A stretch of 64,000 bases of DNA, from positions 310,001 to 374,000 of the forward strand of contig NZ_CP025057.1 of the NCBI RefSeq assembly GCF_002813555.1, written 5' to 3'. Position numbers and translations under genes: made by a program. How positions within the stretch are numbered: the stretch's first letter is position 1; each line of letters starts with the position of its first letter. Positions 51,401 through 61,568 of this stretch are shown piece by piece. Origin of the DNA: Spiroplasma floricola 23-6 (GTDB taxonomy: Bacteria; Bacillota_I; Bacilli_A; Mycoplasmatales; Mycoplasmataceae). The notes beneath the pieces were generated by a model. It was not told where the DNA came from and did not search any database. It saw nothing but the letters and a program-made list of their open reading frames with translations.

Positions 51401-51952
51401 ATGTTTGAATTATTCAAAATAGGCTTAATAAGTAAAAAGGCTCTTTTAATATTAAATTACTCTAAAATTAAGATTAATGAAAACCAATTAGCTATTCTAT
51501 TAATTATTATGGAGTTGTCAAACGATGATCAAAAAAACTTTACACCATCACAAATTGCACAGCACATGATGATATCTAAAGAAGAAATAGAAAAAGAAAT
51601 ATCAGAATTATTAAAGAATAGAATTATTAAACTTGAACAAAAAGGTAAAAAAACTATTCTTGATCTGACCCCATTATTTAATAGACTACTTGTGGAAGTG
51701 GAAGAAAAACACTCTAAACTAAGAAATGACAATACGTATAATTTTATTGAAAAAATTTTTAACTATGAACTTAATAAACAAGAAATAGAAAAAATAGAAA
51801 ATTTCATTGAATTAGGTATTTCTAAACCAAAAATTATGTCAATAATTGATGAATATAAAATTAATAATATAAATGATTTATTCAAGAAATTAGAAGAACA
51901 AGCTAAAAAAACATCAGTAAAAATTACTATGTATAATTGATTAAATGATTAA
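51401..51952 (+). CDS. DnaD-like replication protein
   Basis: 183 residues. N-terminal winged helix (NENQLAILLIIMELSNDDQKNF, TPSQIAQHMMISKEEIEKEI) and a C-terminal helical region (YNFIEKIFNYELNKQEIEKI, IENFIELGISKPKIMSIIDE) resembling DnaD/DnaB primosome domains. DnaD helps load helicase at oriC and restart sites. The ribosome site is weak; ATG 51401 is one of two options (TTG 51392). TGA Trp four codons before TAA. Its end overlaps recU, which converges, by 26 bases. Confidence 0.72.
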
Positions 51953-52412
51953 AAATTTGATTAAAATCAAATTTAATACCTGAAAAACTTATTTCAAAGA
52001 AATTATCTTTGAAATAGTTATAGGGTATTTTTTTATTCTCCATTTTTTTTATTTCATTTATATGTAAAAAAAATAATTTTTCATATAAATGAAAATAAAC
52101 TATGATAAAACCACTACCATTGTTTTTATTAACTAAATTCAATTTTTCTATTTGATGTTTTTTAATATTGTTCAAATTAAAAAAATCTTTTTCTGTTTCT
52201 TTTGCTTCAAATTCAATGTAAATTCCTTTTCAAAGCCCTATATAATCACAAAAATAGTTTTTGTTTAATCGTGCTGTTACTATATTGTTTTCAACAGAGA
52301 TAATATTGTTATTTATAGGCATTTTATATATAAAACCTTTGGTTGGATCTAATGAATTAATACTGTTGTTTATAATCATTTCTAAGTACATTCCTTTATT
52401 TTTAATAATCAC
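51927..52412 (-). CDS. recU: Holliday junction resolvase RecU
   Basis: 161 residues. NKGMYLEMIINNSI resembles the RecU start NRGxxLE; YIGLWKGIYIEFEAKET carries the nuclease motif G.YIDFEAKET; HQIEKLNLVNKNNGSGFIIVYF follows. It cleaves Holliday junctions during recombination. GTG start at 52412 fits GGGTG as ribosome site (upstream TTG 52439 is less likely). Length is a little short of the Bacillus protein (about 200). Convergent 26-base overlap with the DnaD-like gene. Confidence 0.88.
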
Positions 52413-52496
52413 TTTTATCACCCAATTTATTAATCGCAATATATTTACAAAAAATTACAAAATAAGATACAATAAGACTAAATAGGGGGCTAAAAA

Positions 52497-52826
52497 ATGG
52501 CAGATTATATTAAATTATCAAAGCAAGATATCTTAGATAAAGACTTCGAAGTAGAATATAAAGGTTATAAAGTAGAAGAAGTTGACTCTTTTTTAGATAT
52601 GATTGCAGAAGATTACAAAACATTTACAGACAGAGAAATTAAAAAAGATGAAAAAATAGCTCTTTTAGAAGATGAAGTTAAGAGAGTAACCAATGACTTA
52701 AAACAAACAATTGCAAGTTTAAAACTTACAGAAAATCAAATTGATGAGTTAGCAAGAAAAGGACTTAACAGTTCAGATATTATTAAAAGAATCTCTAATT
52801 TAGAAAAAGATACATATAACAAATAA
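52497..52826 (+). CDS. gpsB: GpsB/DivIVA-like division protein
   Basis: 109 residues. MADYIKLSKQDILDKDFEVEYKGYKVEEVDSFLDMIAEDY is the DivIVA-family N-terminal domain that binds membrane-protein partners; a coiled coil (ALLEDEVKRVTNDLKQTIASLK) follows. In Firmicutes GpsB coordinates wall synthesis; in a wall-less cell its partner must differ. Located directly before rnpB as in Bacillus. Confidence 0.88.
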   Translation: MADYIKLSKQDILDKDFEVEYKGYKVEEVDSFLDMIAEDYKTFTDREIKKDEKIALLEDEVKRVTNDLKQTIASLKLTENQIDELARKGLNSSDIIKRISNLEKDTYNK

Positions 52827-52831
52827 TTTGG

Positions 52832-52837
52832 TATAAA
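52832..52837 (+). promoter_or_regulatory. -10 element of rnpB
   Basis: TATAAA(AT) about 11 bases before the mapped 5' helix of RNase P RNA. Confidence 0.5.
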
Positions 52838-52847
52838 ATAAAGATTG

Positions 52848-53214
52848 AGATTAAATCTGAATCAACTGCTATATTTGAAAAATAATATAGAGGAAACTCC
52901 ACGCTTGCACATTCTGAGATGAATGTAGTGATTGTGCTAGAGGAAAAAATAACTCTAGGTACCAATTTTATTTGGTAACGACTTAAGTATAGTCTAAGGG
53001 TATTTATACCTATGATAAGCTTTTTAAAGTGCCACAGAGACGATTAACTAGAAATAGTGAAATGGAACGGGTAAACTCCACAAGCAAGAAACTCAAATTT
53101 TGGTAGAGGAGCTTAAAGGTGAGGAATTCAACAAACCTTTAGGATTGCAGATGCAATAGATAGATAGTTGATGCACGAAAGTGTTACAAAACGTGGGTTA
53201 TGATGATTTAATTT
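52848..53214 (+). ncRNA. rnpB: RNase P RNA (bacterial type B)
   Basis: Catalytic RNA that matures tRNA 5' ends. Universal blocks are present: GAGGAAACTCCACGCTTGCA near 52890, GCCACAGAGACGA near 53031 and GAAATGGAACGGGTAAACTCC near 53055. The terminal helix P1 pairs AGATTAAATC (52848-52857) with GATTTAATTT (53205-53214). The position after gpsB is conserved in Firmicutes. Ends are set from P1 and may be off by a few bases. Confidence 0.95.
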
Positions 53215-53239
53215 CACTATATTTTTTAAGGATTTGTAT

Positions 53240-53695
53240 ATGGAAAAATTATTTGAATATTTAAAATTGAATAATTTAACAATATCTAGTTGTGAGTCAT
53301 TTACTGGTGGATATTTTGCAAATGAAATAACAAATTTATCAGGAGCTAGCAATTATTTTAAAGGAGGATTTGTTTGTTATACTGATGAATTTAAATCACA
53401 AATTTTGCAAATTGATATAGAAGTAATTAAAAAATATGGTGCAGTTTCTTTAGAAACTTTAAATTTAATGTTATCTAAAACACAAGAATTATTGAAAACA
53501 GATATAGTTTTTGCTTTTACAGGTTTTTCTACTCCAATTGATGATAATAATGTTTTATCAGGATTGAGTTATGTTGGTTTTAAAATGAAAGAAAAAATAT
53601 ATACATATGAATTTAAAGTTTTAGAAGATATTTCAAGAAAAGAATATAAAAAAAGAGCTTGTAATTTTGTTATAAATAAATTACTAGAATTGTAA
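53240..53695 (+). CDS. cinA: CinA C-terminal domain protein (nicotinamide-nucleotide amidase type)
   Basis: 151 residues, only the C-terminal CinA domain: SSCESFTGGYFANEITNLSGASNYFKGGFVCYT, YGAVSLETL, FTGFSTPID. Family enzymes deamidate NMN to NaMN; full-length CinA also has an N-terminal COG1058 domain, absent here. ATG 53240 follows AAGGA; the upstream TTG gives a worse start. Sits directly before recA, the cinA-recA linkage of Firmicutes. Confidence 0.9.
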   Translation: MEKLFEYLKLNNLTISSCESFTGGYFANEITNLSGASNYFKGGFVCYTDEFKSQILQIDIEVIKKYGAVSLETLNLMLSKTQELLKTDIVFAFTGFSTPIDDNNVLSGLSYVGFKMKEKIYTYEFKVLEDISRKEYKKRACNFVINKLLEL

Positions 53696-53708
53696 TTTTT
53701 TTTCTTAT

Positions 53709-53728
53709 ATTTGTCGATTATGACAAAT
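53709..53728 (+). promoter_or_regulatory. Inverted repeat just upstream of recA ribosome site
   Basis: ATTTGTC-GATTAT-GACAAAT, perfect 7-base arms, ending immediately before GAGGAGG. Could be a protein operator or an RNA hairpin limiting recA translation. Confidence 0.5.
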
Positions 53729-53741
53729 GAGGAGGAAAATT

Positions 53742-54779
53742 ATGATAGAAAAAACATTAGAAGAAAATAAAAATGAGGTGCTTTTAAATATGAATAATAA
53801 CATTTATGATGATCCAGCTTTTAAAAGCGTCTTAAAAGATATTGAAAAAACTTTTGGAAAAGGTTCAATTATGAAACTTGGAGACTCTGTAAATTCAACA
53901 ATTGATGTAATTCCAAGTGGAAGTTTTTTATTAGATAGAGCAATTGGAGTTGGAGGTTATCCAAAAGGTAGAATTATAGAAATATATGGTCCAGAATCAA
54001 GTGGTAAAACCACACTATCTTTGCATGCCATTTGTGAGGCACAAAAAAATAATGGAAGAGCTGCATTTATAGATGCAGAACATGCTTTAGATCCAAGATA
54101 TGCCCAAAATATTGGTGTAGATATAAAAAATCTTGTTGTAGCCCAACCAGATTCAGGTGAACAAGCTTTAGATATTTTAGAAATGTTGGTTAAATCAAAT
54201 ACAATAGATATTGTAGTTATTGACTCAGTTGCAGCTCTTGTTCCAAAAGCAGAATTGGATGGAGAAATGTCAGATCAACAAATTGGTTTACAAGCAAGAT
54301 TAATGTCTAAAGCTTTAAGAAAATTAAATGGAATTGTTTCAAAAACAAATACAACTGTTATATTTATTAATCAATTAAGAGAAAAAGTTGGAGTAATTTT
54401 TGGAAATCCAGAAACAACTCCTGGAGGTAGAGCTTTAAGATTTTATTCCTCATTAAGACTTGAAGTTAGAAAAGGTGAAACCATTTCTGTAAATGGAGAA
54501 GCAACTGCAAATAAAGTAAAAATTAAAATAGTTAAAAATAAAGTTTCTCCACCTTTTAAAACTTGTCAAATAACAATTGCTTATAATAAAGGTGTAGAAA
54601 AAGATATTGAAGTTATTGAAATGGCAACAATTTATAATGTTTTAACAAAAGCAGGAGTTTGATATTCTTATGGTGAAGAAAAAATAGGGCAGGGAAAAGA
54701 AGCTGTAAGAGAATGATTTACTAATAATCCTGATAAATATGAGGAAATTCAAAATAAATTAAAAGATTGTATAGAATAA
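53742..54779 (+). CDS. recA: Recombinase RecA
   Basis: 345 residues. Walker [10 protein letters not shown] at 83-91; [40 protein letters not shown]; loop [21 protein letters not shown]. The C-terminal acidic tail is short. ATG 53742 follows GGAGG; the N-terminus is about 20 residues longer than usual before the first canonical helix ([22 protein letters not shown]). Two TGA Trp near the C-terminus. Intact, unlike recA of some other Spiroplasma species, where truncation has been reported. Confidence 0.97.
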
Positions 54780-54781
54780 TA

Positions 54782-54811
54782 AAAAAATCGAAATTAGTTT
54801 CGATTTTTTTA
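54782..54811. terminator. Terminator after recA
   Basis: Stem AAAATCGAAA / TTTCGATTTT with loop TTAG, flanked by A and T runs; may serve the converging gene too. Confidence 0.85.
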
Positions 54812-54815
54812 TTAT

Positions 54816-56660
54816 TTAAACTTCTACTCGATCATTTCTACCAATTGTTTCTTCATCTGTAACACTTGGTTTTAAAACTTCATTTTTTTGCATTTTCTTA
54901 TACCATTTAAATTGTCCTTCAAATGGATATAATTCTCTAACTTTTAAAATAACTTCGGGATAATAATTTTCCTGCATTTTATTTCAATTGTAGCCTTTTT
55001 TATTTTGTTTTTTAAATTGCTCTGCTTCTGTTTTCATGTTTAATTCTTCAAAAGCTCTTAAAACTTGTTTTCCTTTAAATGAACCAAATCTAATTTCTTT
55101 GTTTCTTTGAGTACTCAAGAATAAACCTAAACTAAACATAAATACTCCAAATATTGCTAAAATTCCAGCCTGTTTTAATAGATACAATGTATCTGAACTG
55201 TTAAATCCGTTTTCTCCAATTCCAAATATAATTGAGCCTATACCTTGAATTGAGAATCTATACTCTGATAAGAAACTTATTCCATAGAAAAAGTCAAATT
55301 GCATGAAACTTGGAAATGTCCCAGAACCTGCAGCAATATTTATAACTAGATAAATAATAACTAAAAATTTAGAAACCATTTCATCTGTGAATGCAAATCA
55401 CAGAGCTTGAATTGTAACAGCAAATATTAACTCTATATAGAGTAATCATAATCATAGTGAGAATAAGGCAGCAGAACCAATTGCTGAATATCCAGTTAAA
55501 GATAAAACAGCAATAAGTAAACTAACTTGAATTATACCTGTTGTGTACATTAACATCGTCTTTGTAATAAATCATTTTTTGGCCGATAAGTTGTGATTTC
55601 GTTTTCCTCTATCATAGATAAAAGTTTGCATAAATGTTCCAACAAATAAACCTATACATATGAAAAATTCTCCAAGACCAATTCCATATATTCCATTTCT
55701 AGCACCTTGTTGGTCAAAATTAATCATATTTAGTTCTTCTTTTGAATTGCTATAAATATATTTAATAATTGCCAATATTAATTCTTCTCGTCATGTATTA
55801 TCTAAGTAATTTCTTTGATCATTTTTTGTTTCTTTTATTTCATTTTTAATTGATTCAGCTGCTTTTTCATCAAATAATTTATCAATTATTTTTAAAACAA
55901 TTGAAGCTCTATATTCATACATACTTTTCATATAGTAACCAAATATAAAGTTTCTTTCATAAGTTGTTCAAAGATCCATTTTTACTTTTGGAGAAGGTAC
56001 TAAATCAGAATCAGATCTTAAAAAAGTTCCTATTTTATATACTAAATATTCTAATGTTCCAGTATTTAACTTTAAATCAACATAATATTTTTTTCCTTTT
56101 CATTGTTTATTAATCTCTTCTTTAGAAGAAATATAGTGAATATTTGTAAGTGACATTCCTTCTTTTATTTCATTTGAGCTAAATATATTTTTTTCATCTT
56201 CAACACCTTGTTTTTTAGCATTTAAATTTGATTTTAAAAGATCTCAAATATTTACTGGCATAATATAATTTTTAAGATCTTCACTAGGTTTTAAATAATT
56301 TCCTGTGTTTGTTCTTATTTTATTAGGTTCTCCAGATGGTTGTGCTTTTTGAATAGCTTCTTCTAAAGTAGAAGTATTGTCTGTAGTTAAAGCATCATTA
56401 TTTTCATCTCTTAGAACACCAAGTTCATATTGTTTTACAATTGTTCCTGGCTTTTTATAAATTCAAACTGTATTATCTTCATTCATTATCGCAATAGGTG
56501 CTTTTCCTAGATTATCAATAGGATTTCAAAATCCTAAAATACAAGTAATAGCATAAATAATAGGTATTATTGCAATACCAAAAAATTTAATTAACCTTTT
56601 TTTTGATGAAAGAACTCTTGAAGATAACTCAATTCAATAACCTTTGAATATATCTTTCAT
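54816..56660 (-). CDS. YhgE/Pip-family membrane protein (ABC-2 permease fold)
   Basis: 614 residues, continuous only with TGA as Trp. The N-terminus matches the YhgE/Pip family: SSKKRLIKFFGIAIIPIIYA, then GFWNPIDNLGKAPIAIMNEDN, the W-P-x-x-N-L...P-A-V-x-N-x-D signature after helix 1. A large extracellular domain (about 70-340) and five or six C-terminal helices follow, typical of ABC-2-like permeases; a cytoplasmic tail of about 80 residues ends the protein. Family members include phage-infection protein and type VII-associated proteins; the substrate is unknown. It interrupts the recA-rny linkage. One TGG Trp in the tail. Confidence 0.82.
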
Positions 56661-56710
56661 GTTATTTACTTCTTTCTAATTTTATAAAATCTAAGTCAAG
56701 TTGTTACTAA

Positions 56711-56744
56711 GTTTATTTATAATAAATAGTATTTATAAATAAAC
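56711..56744. promoter_or_regulatory. Inverted repeat in the divergent YhgE/rny intergenic region
   Basis: GTTTATTTATAA (56711-56722) and TTATAAATAAAC (56733-56744), perfect 12-base arms with 10-base spacer. Operator or hairpin; no known factor. Confidence 0.5.
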
Positions 56745-56807
56745 CTAATTATTGTAAAATAATATTGTTGTAAATGCAACACCACGCTTTCTAGGATTGG
56801 AGAAACA

Positions 56808-58340
56808 ATGCTAGTTACAAATTTAAAAGAAAACATATTTATTGCGTTTTTAACTATATTAATAGTATTTCTAAGTATTGCTATTGGATTTATAGTTTAT
56901 TTAGTTAAATCTCGTCGACGCAAATATATTTTACAAAAAATAAAAGACGAAGCTAAAATAATTAAAATGAATATAATAGCAGAAGCAAAAGCAAAAGCGG
57001 ATTTTATAAAATTAACTGCTGAAAATGAAACTAAGTATATTCAAGAAAAAATTCTTTTAGAAGAAAAAAATCTAAAATTAAAACAGGTAAAAATTGATGA
57101 AGAGTTAAGTTCTTTATCTAAAAAAGAAGAATTCATAATTGAAGATAGAATTAATCTTAATAAAAAAAGAAAAGAACTTGAAGTTGAATCAAAGAAAATC
57201 TTATTACTATTAGAAAATATTTCAAATTTAACTGAAGAGGAAGTCAAAAATGAAATATTTACTTTAATAGAAAACAAATATTTAAGTGATTTTACAAATA
57301 AAATTAAAAAACAGGAAGAAAATTTAGCTAGAAATGCTCAAAAAAAAGCTATTAAAATCTTAATAGAGGCAATGCAAAGTGTTCATATTGAAGTTACTTC
57401 AGAGAAAAATACAACTTTTTTTGAGTTAGAAAATGAGTCTTTAAAAGGAAAAATTATTGGTAAGGAAGGAAGAAATATTAAAACATTTCAATCTTATGGG
57501 GGTGTTGATATCATAATAGATGACACACCAAATAGAATAACTATTTCATCTTTTAATCCAATTAGAAGAGAAATTGCGTATTTAACATTACAAGAACTTT
57601 TGAAATCAGCAAGAATTCATCCTGCAGCAATTGAAGAACAATTAATTTTACAAGAAGAAAAATTAGAAAAACATTGTTATGATATTGGAATAAATATATT
57701 AGAAGATCTAAAAATTGATGATTTTCCATCTGAAATAGTTATAATGCTAGGTAAATTAAAATTTAGACATAGTTATGGTCAAAATGTTTTACAACATTCT
57801 ATTGAAGTTGCTATTATTGCTAAAAATATTGCTAAACAATTAAATTTAGATGAAAAGATAGCGCTTAAATCAGGACTTTTACATGACATAGGGAAAGCTG
57901 TGGATTTCGAAAAAGAAGGAAGTCATGTTACATTGGGTGTAAATATACTTAGAAAGTATGATATGGATAATATAATTATTAATGCTGTAGAATCGCACCA
58001 CAATGATGTAGAAAAAAATACCTATTATGCTGAAATTATAGCAATTGCTGATGCAATAAGTGCAGCAAGACCTGGAGCACGAAATAATGATTCAGAAGAT
58101 TACTTTATAAGAATAAAAAATTTAGAAGATATTTGTTTAAAACAAAAAGGAGTATTAAAGGCCTATGTTTTAAAATCAGGAAGAGAAATAAGAGTAATGG
58201 TAAATCCAAATGCTGTAGATGATTACAATATGAAAAAACTATCTTTTAAAATAAAAGAAGAAATTCAAAAAATTAATAAAACTCCAGGGGATATCTATAT
58301 TACAATTATTCGTGAAAAACGTGAAACTATTAAATTATAA
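56808..58340 (+). CDS. rny: Ribonuclease Y
   Basis: 510 residues; membrane-anchored endoribonuclease that starts mRNA decay. N-terminal helix (FLTILIVFLSIAIGFIVYLV), coiled coil about 40-190, KH domain with GKIIGKEGRNIKTFQ, HD domain with RHSYGQNVLQHSIEVA and GLLHDIGKA (metal-binding His-Asp), then SHHNDVE. The usual location next to recA is kept except for the intervening YhgE gene. ATG after GGAG. Confidence 0.96.
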   Translation: MLVTNLKENIFIAFLTILIVFLSIAIGFIVYLVKSRRRKYILQKIKDEAKIIKMNIIAEAKAKADFIKLTAENETKYIQEKILLEEKNLKLKQVKIDEELSSLSKKEEFIIEDRINLNKKRKELEVESKKILLLLENISNLTEEEVKNEIFTLIENKYLSDFTNKIKKQEENLARNAQKKAIKILIEAMQSVHIEVTSEKNTTFFELENESLKGKIIGKEGRNIKTFQSYGGVDIIIDDTPNRITISSFNPIRREIAYLTLQELLKSARIHPAAIEEQLILQEEKLEKHCYDIGINILEDLKIDDFPSEIVIMLGKLKFRHSYGQNVLQHSIEVAIIAKNIAKQLNLDEKIALKSGLLHDIGKAVDFEKEGSHVTLGVNILRKYDMDNIIINAVESHHNDVEKNTYYAEIIAIADAISAARPGARNNDSEDYFIRIKNLEDICLKQKGVLKAYVLKSGREIRVMVNPNAVDDYNMKKLSFKIKEEIQKINKTPGDIYITIIREKRETIKL

Positions 58341-58367
58341 AGCACCAAGAAAATGGTGTTTTTTGTT
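58341..58367 (+). terminator. Terminator after rny
   Basis: Stem GCACCA / TGGTGT (partly) with loop AGAAAA, then T run. Confidence 0.7.
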
Positions 58368-58396
58368 ATAATAATTTGTGATTGGAGTGAAACAAT

Positions 58397-59740
58397 ATGG
58401 GATTTGGAGATTTTTTAGCTAATAAAATGAAAAAATCTATTGAAAAGAACTTGAAAAAAAGTACTTTAAATAGTGAAAATATAAAAGAAGTATTAAGAGA
58501 AATTAGATTAGCTCTTCTAGAAGCTGACGTTAACGTTGATGTTGCTAAAAGATTTATATCTAATGTAGAAAAAAAATCTGAAGGAGTTTTTATTGAACAA
58601 GGAGTTAGAGCAGATCAACAAATGATCAAAATAGTTCATGAAGAATTAGTTGACATTTTAGGAAAAACAAATAAGCCCTTAGAGATTGATAAAAAGCCTT
58701 CAATTATAATGATGGTTGGATTACAAGGTGCTGGTAAAACTACAACAGTAGGAAAACTATCTCATTTAATTACTAAAAAAAATAAAAAGAAAACTTTAAT
58801 GGTTGGTTTAGATATTTACAGACCAGGAGCTATTGATCAATTAGTTGAATTGGGTCAAAAAAATAATTTAGATGTTTTTGAACAAGGAAAACAAGATCCA
58901 ATTAAAACTGCAAAACAAGCAATTGATTATGGTCAAAAAAATGGTTATGAAGTAATAATTTTAGATACTGCTGGTCGTTTACAAATAGATAAAGAATTAA
59001 TGAAAGAACTAAACAATATTAGAAAAGCTGTTTCTCCTCAAGAAATAATTCTTACAGTTGATGGTATGACAGGACAAGATATAATAAATGTTTCACAAGA
59101 ATTTAATGATTTATTAAAATTAACTGGAGTAATTGTTACAAAACTTGATGGTGATGCTCGTGGGGGAGCAACTCTTTCAATTACAGATATAACAAAATTA
59201 CCAATTAAATTTATTGGTGAAGGTGAGGGTATTTCTGCTCTTGCTGAATTTCATCCAAAAAGAATGGCAGATAGAATTCTTGGAATGGGTGATGTTGAGA
59301 GTCTATTTGAAAAAGCAGCAGATGTTATTGATCAAAGAACAATGGAAAAAACCATGAAAAGAATGTTTGCTGGTCAATTTGATTTAGAAGATTTAAAAAA
59401 TCAAATGGAACAAGTTGCAAAAATGGGAAATCTTGGTGGAATAATGAAAATGATGCCAGGATTAAATGGAAAAGTAAGTGAAAATCAAATTAATCAAGCG
59501 CAACAAAAACTTTGAGTTGCAAATATTTTAATGAGTTCTATGACTTTAAAAGAAAGAAGAGAACCTAGACTTTTAAAAGCTATAACTAGAAAACAAAGAA
59601 TTTTGAAAGGTTCAGGTAGAAGTGAAAAAGAATTTAATGAATTATTAAATCAATTTGATAAAGGAAAAAAACAAGTTCTTGAAATGTCAAAAGCATTAAA
59701 ATCAGGAAAAATACCTAATATGGGTGGTTTAAAATTTTAA
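58397..59740 (+). CDS. ffh: Signal recognition particle protein Ffh (SRP54)
   Basis: 447 residues. N domain ending ALLEADVNVDVAKRF; G domain P-loop GLQGAGKTT at 108-116, DTAGRLQIDKELM, TKLDGDARGG; Met-rich M domain (MEQVAKMGNLGGIMKMMPG) that binds signal peptides and SRP RNA. A TGA Trp in KLWVAN joins two standard-code segments. Cotranslational targeting to the membrane. Confidence 0.97.
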
Positions 59741-59765
59741 ACTAGATATTATTCTAGTTTTTTTT
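59739..59765 (+). terminator. Terminator after ffh
   Basis: Stem AAACTAGA / TCTAGTTT with loop TATTAT, then T run. Confidence 0.85.
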
Positions 59766-59805
59766 ATTTTTAAATATATAATTTTGATAAAGGACAATTG
59801 AAAAA

Positions 59806-60528
59806 ATGAAAAAGAAATTAGTTGTAATAACAGGAGCATCAAGCGGAATAGGAAAAGAATTAGCTAAATTATTTATTAAAGATGGATATCCAGTTTTACT
59901 TTTAGCTAGAAGAGTAGAATTACTTAAAGAATTTGAATCAAAAAATGTAATTATTGCAAAAGTTGATGTTACAAATTTTGATCAATTTGAAAAAGCAGTT
60001 AGAAAAGCAGAAGATAAATTTGGATTAACAGATTTAATAATAAATAATGCTGGAGTTATGTATTTAGATAAAATCTACAACCTAGATTTAAAAATGCAAA
60101 ATGAAATGTTTGATATAAATGTAAAAGGTGTGCTAAACGGAATGAACATTGTTATAAATGATATGAAAAATAGAAATGCAGGAACGATAATAAATGTTGG
60201 AAGTGTAGCAGGAAGATGAACAGGTGATGATAGAGCAATTTATAATGGTAGTAAATTTGCAATTAGAGCTATAACAGAACAAAGTAGAAAAGAGATGGCG
60301 AAATTTAATGTAAGAGTTCTTACAATTGAACCTGCATTAGTTGATACAAATCTTTCAACAGGAACTAGTAATTCAGAGGTAATTAAAAGTTATCAAGATT
60401 GAAAACAAAGTTTAGATAAAGGACTTGAAAGTTCACAAGTTGCTGAAGTTATTCTCTATATGTATAAAATGCCTCAAGAAATTTCTTTAAAAGAAATAGT
60501 AATTAGTAGTACAAAACAATCAATATAA
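59806..60528 (+). CDS. Short-chain dehydrogenase/reductase
   Basis: 240 residues. Classical SDR: cofactor loop TGASSGIGK at 9-17, NNAGVM, catalytic Ser in VGSVAGR and YNGSK with Tyr146 and Lys150. Arg at the end of strand 2 (LLARR) suggests NADP. C-terminal region IEPALVDTNLS is YdfG-like (3-hydroxy acid or serine dehydrogenase group), but the substrate cannot be told. TGA Trp in the middle joins two segments. Monocistronic. Confidence 0.88.
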
Positions 60529-60547
60529 TAGTTTTGAATTTTAATAT

Positions 60548-60583
60548 AAAAAAATGGATTTTCTTAAAAATCCATTTTTTTTG
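60548..60583. terminator. Bidirectional terminator SDR / converging gene
   Basis: Stem AAAAAATGGATT / AATCCATTTTTT. The stop codon and last codons of the minus-strand gene are part of the hairpin. Confidence 0.85.
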
Positions 60584-61475
60584 TTTCAATTTTTTTAATC
60601 TCTTTTTCTTGTTCAGAAATAGCTTGTAATTTTCTATTTGCCTCTTCAATAGTTTTTCTAGTAACTTCTTTTTCAATTCTTCTTTTTTCTGCTTCTTTAA
60701 TTCTTTTTCAACATCCTTCTTTCATTGCATCTGACATTAGCAATATAGATAGGATAGAAATATCAAATATTTGTCCAATAACTTTTTCAACATGTTTTCT
60801 TTCTTTAGTAGATAAACTTTCAGATTTATATTTTTGTAATGTATTAATTTCTTTAAAATATCAATCAGTGAACTCTTTACCAAATCTTTCATAAATCACA
60901 GCACTACCTTCATTTACAAAGTAAGATATATTTTTAAATAAACTTAATCTTACTTCTGCATCTTTATATGATGTTGATCTGAATTGCTCAATAACATTAT
61001 TTAACTTATCATCATGATATTGATTTCCTATATCTTCAACTATAACTCTTGTGGGTTGACTTACTAATTTTCAAAGCGGTTTTTTATTTGCAGATTCTGA
61101 TTCCACAAATTTATAATTCATAGCCTTTGTATATTTTTTAATACGTAAAGGCAAGATATACATATCATATGAGATATATTCTGAATATCTTCACTTTCTT
61201 GCAACTATTTCTGAAATTATGTTATATACCATTTCTAAAATAGTTAAGTTTAATGTTCTTTCATTTAATTTAAATTCCAGTTTATTCATTCTTAATAATT
61301 GATAGTACTCATAACCGTAATGTTCAAGTGAAATCATATTAAAGTAAGTTTGAACTGTTGAATTATTCAAAATTGCAGAATATGAAAATTGAATATCGGG
61401 AACAAGAGCATCAACTATATTTTCAAATTGTGGTCTATAATCTAAAATAGATTGAAATTGTTTTTTTTCTGCCAT
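60564..61475 (-). CDS. Unknown cytoplasmic protein with C-terminal coiled coil
   Basis: 303 residues continuous with TGA as Trp; not recognised. N-terminus MAEKKQFQSILDYRPQFENI; mixed helical middle with many aromatic residues (YYQLLRMNKLEF, YISYDMYILPLRIKKY), and a charged coiled coil over the last about 60 residues (RIKEAEKRRIEKEVTRKTIE). No signal peptide, no clear membrane helix. ATG follows GGAGAAG. It converges on the SDR gene. Confidence 0.7.
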
Positions 61476-61568
61476 AAAATCTTCTCCAAAATCTCATTTA
61501 TATTTTATCATAAAATTATTTAAATAAATATTGTAAAGTATATAATAAGAGTGGCCTTAGGAGAAAAA

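Noticed and set aside
53128-53352. A 74-residue minus-strand frame over the end of rnpB and start of cinA
   Set aside because: It lies across a structured RNA and a well-supported gene; no ribosome site.
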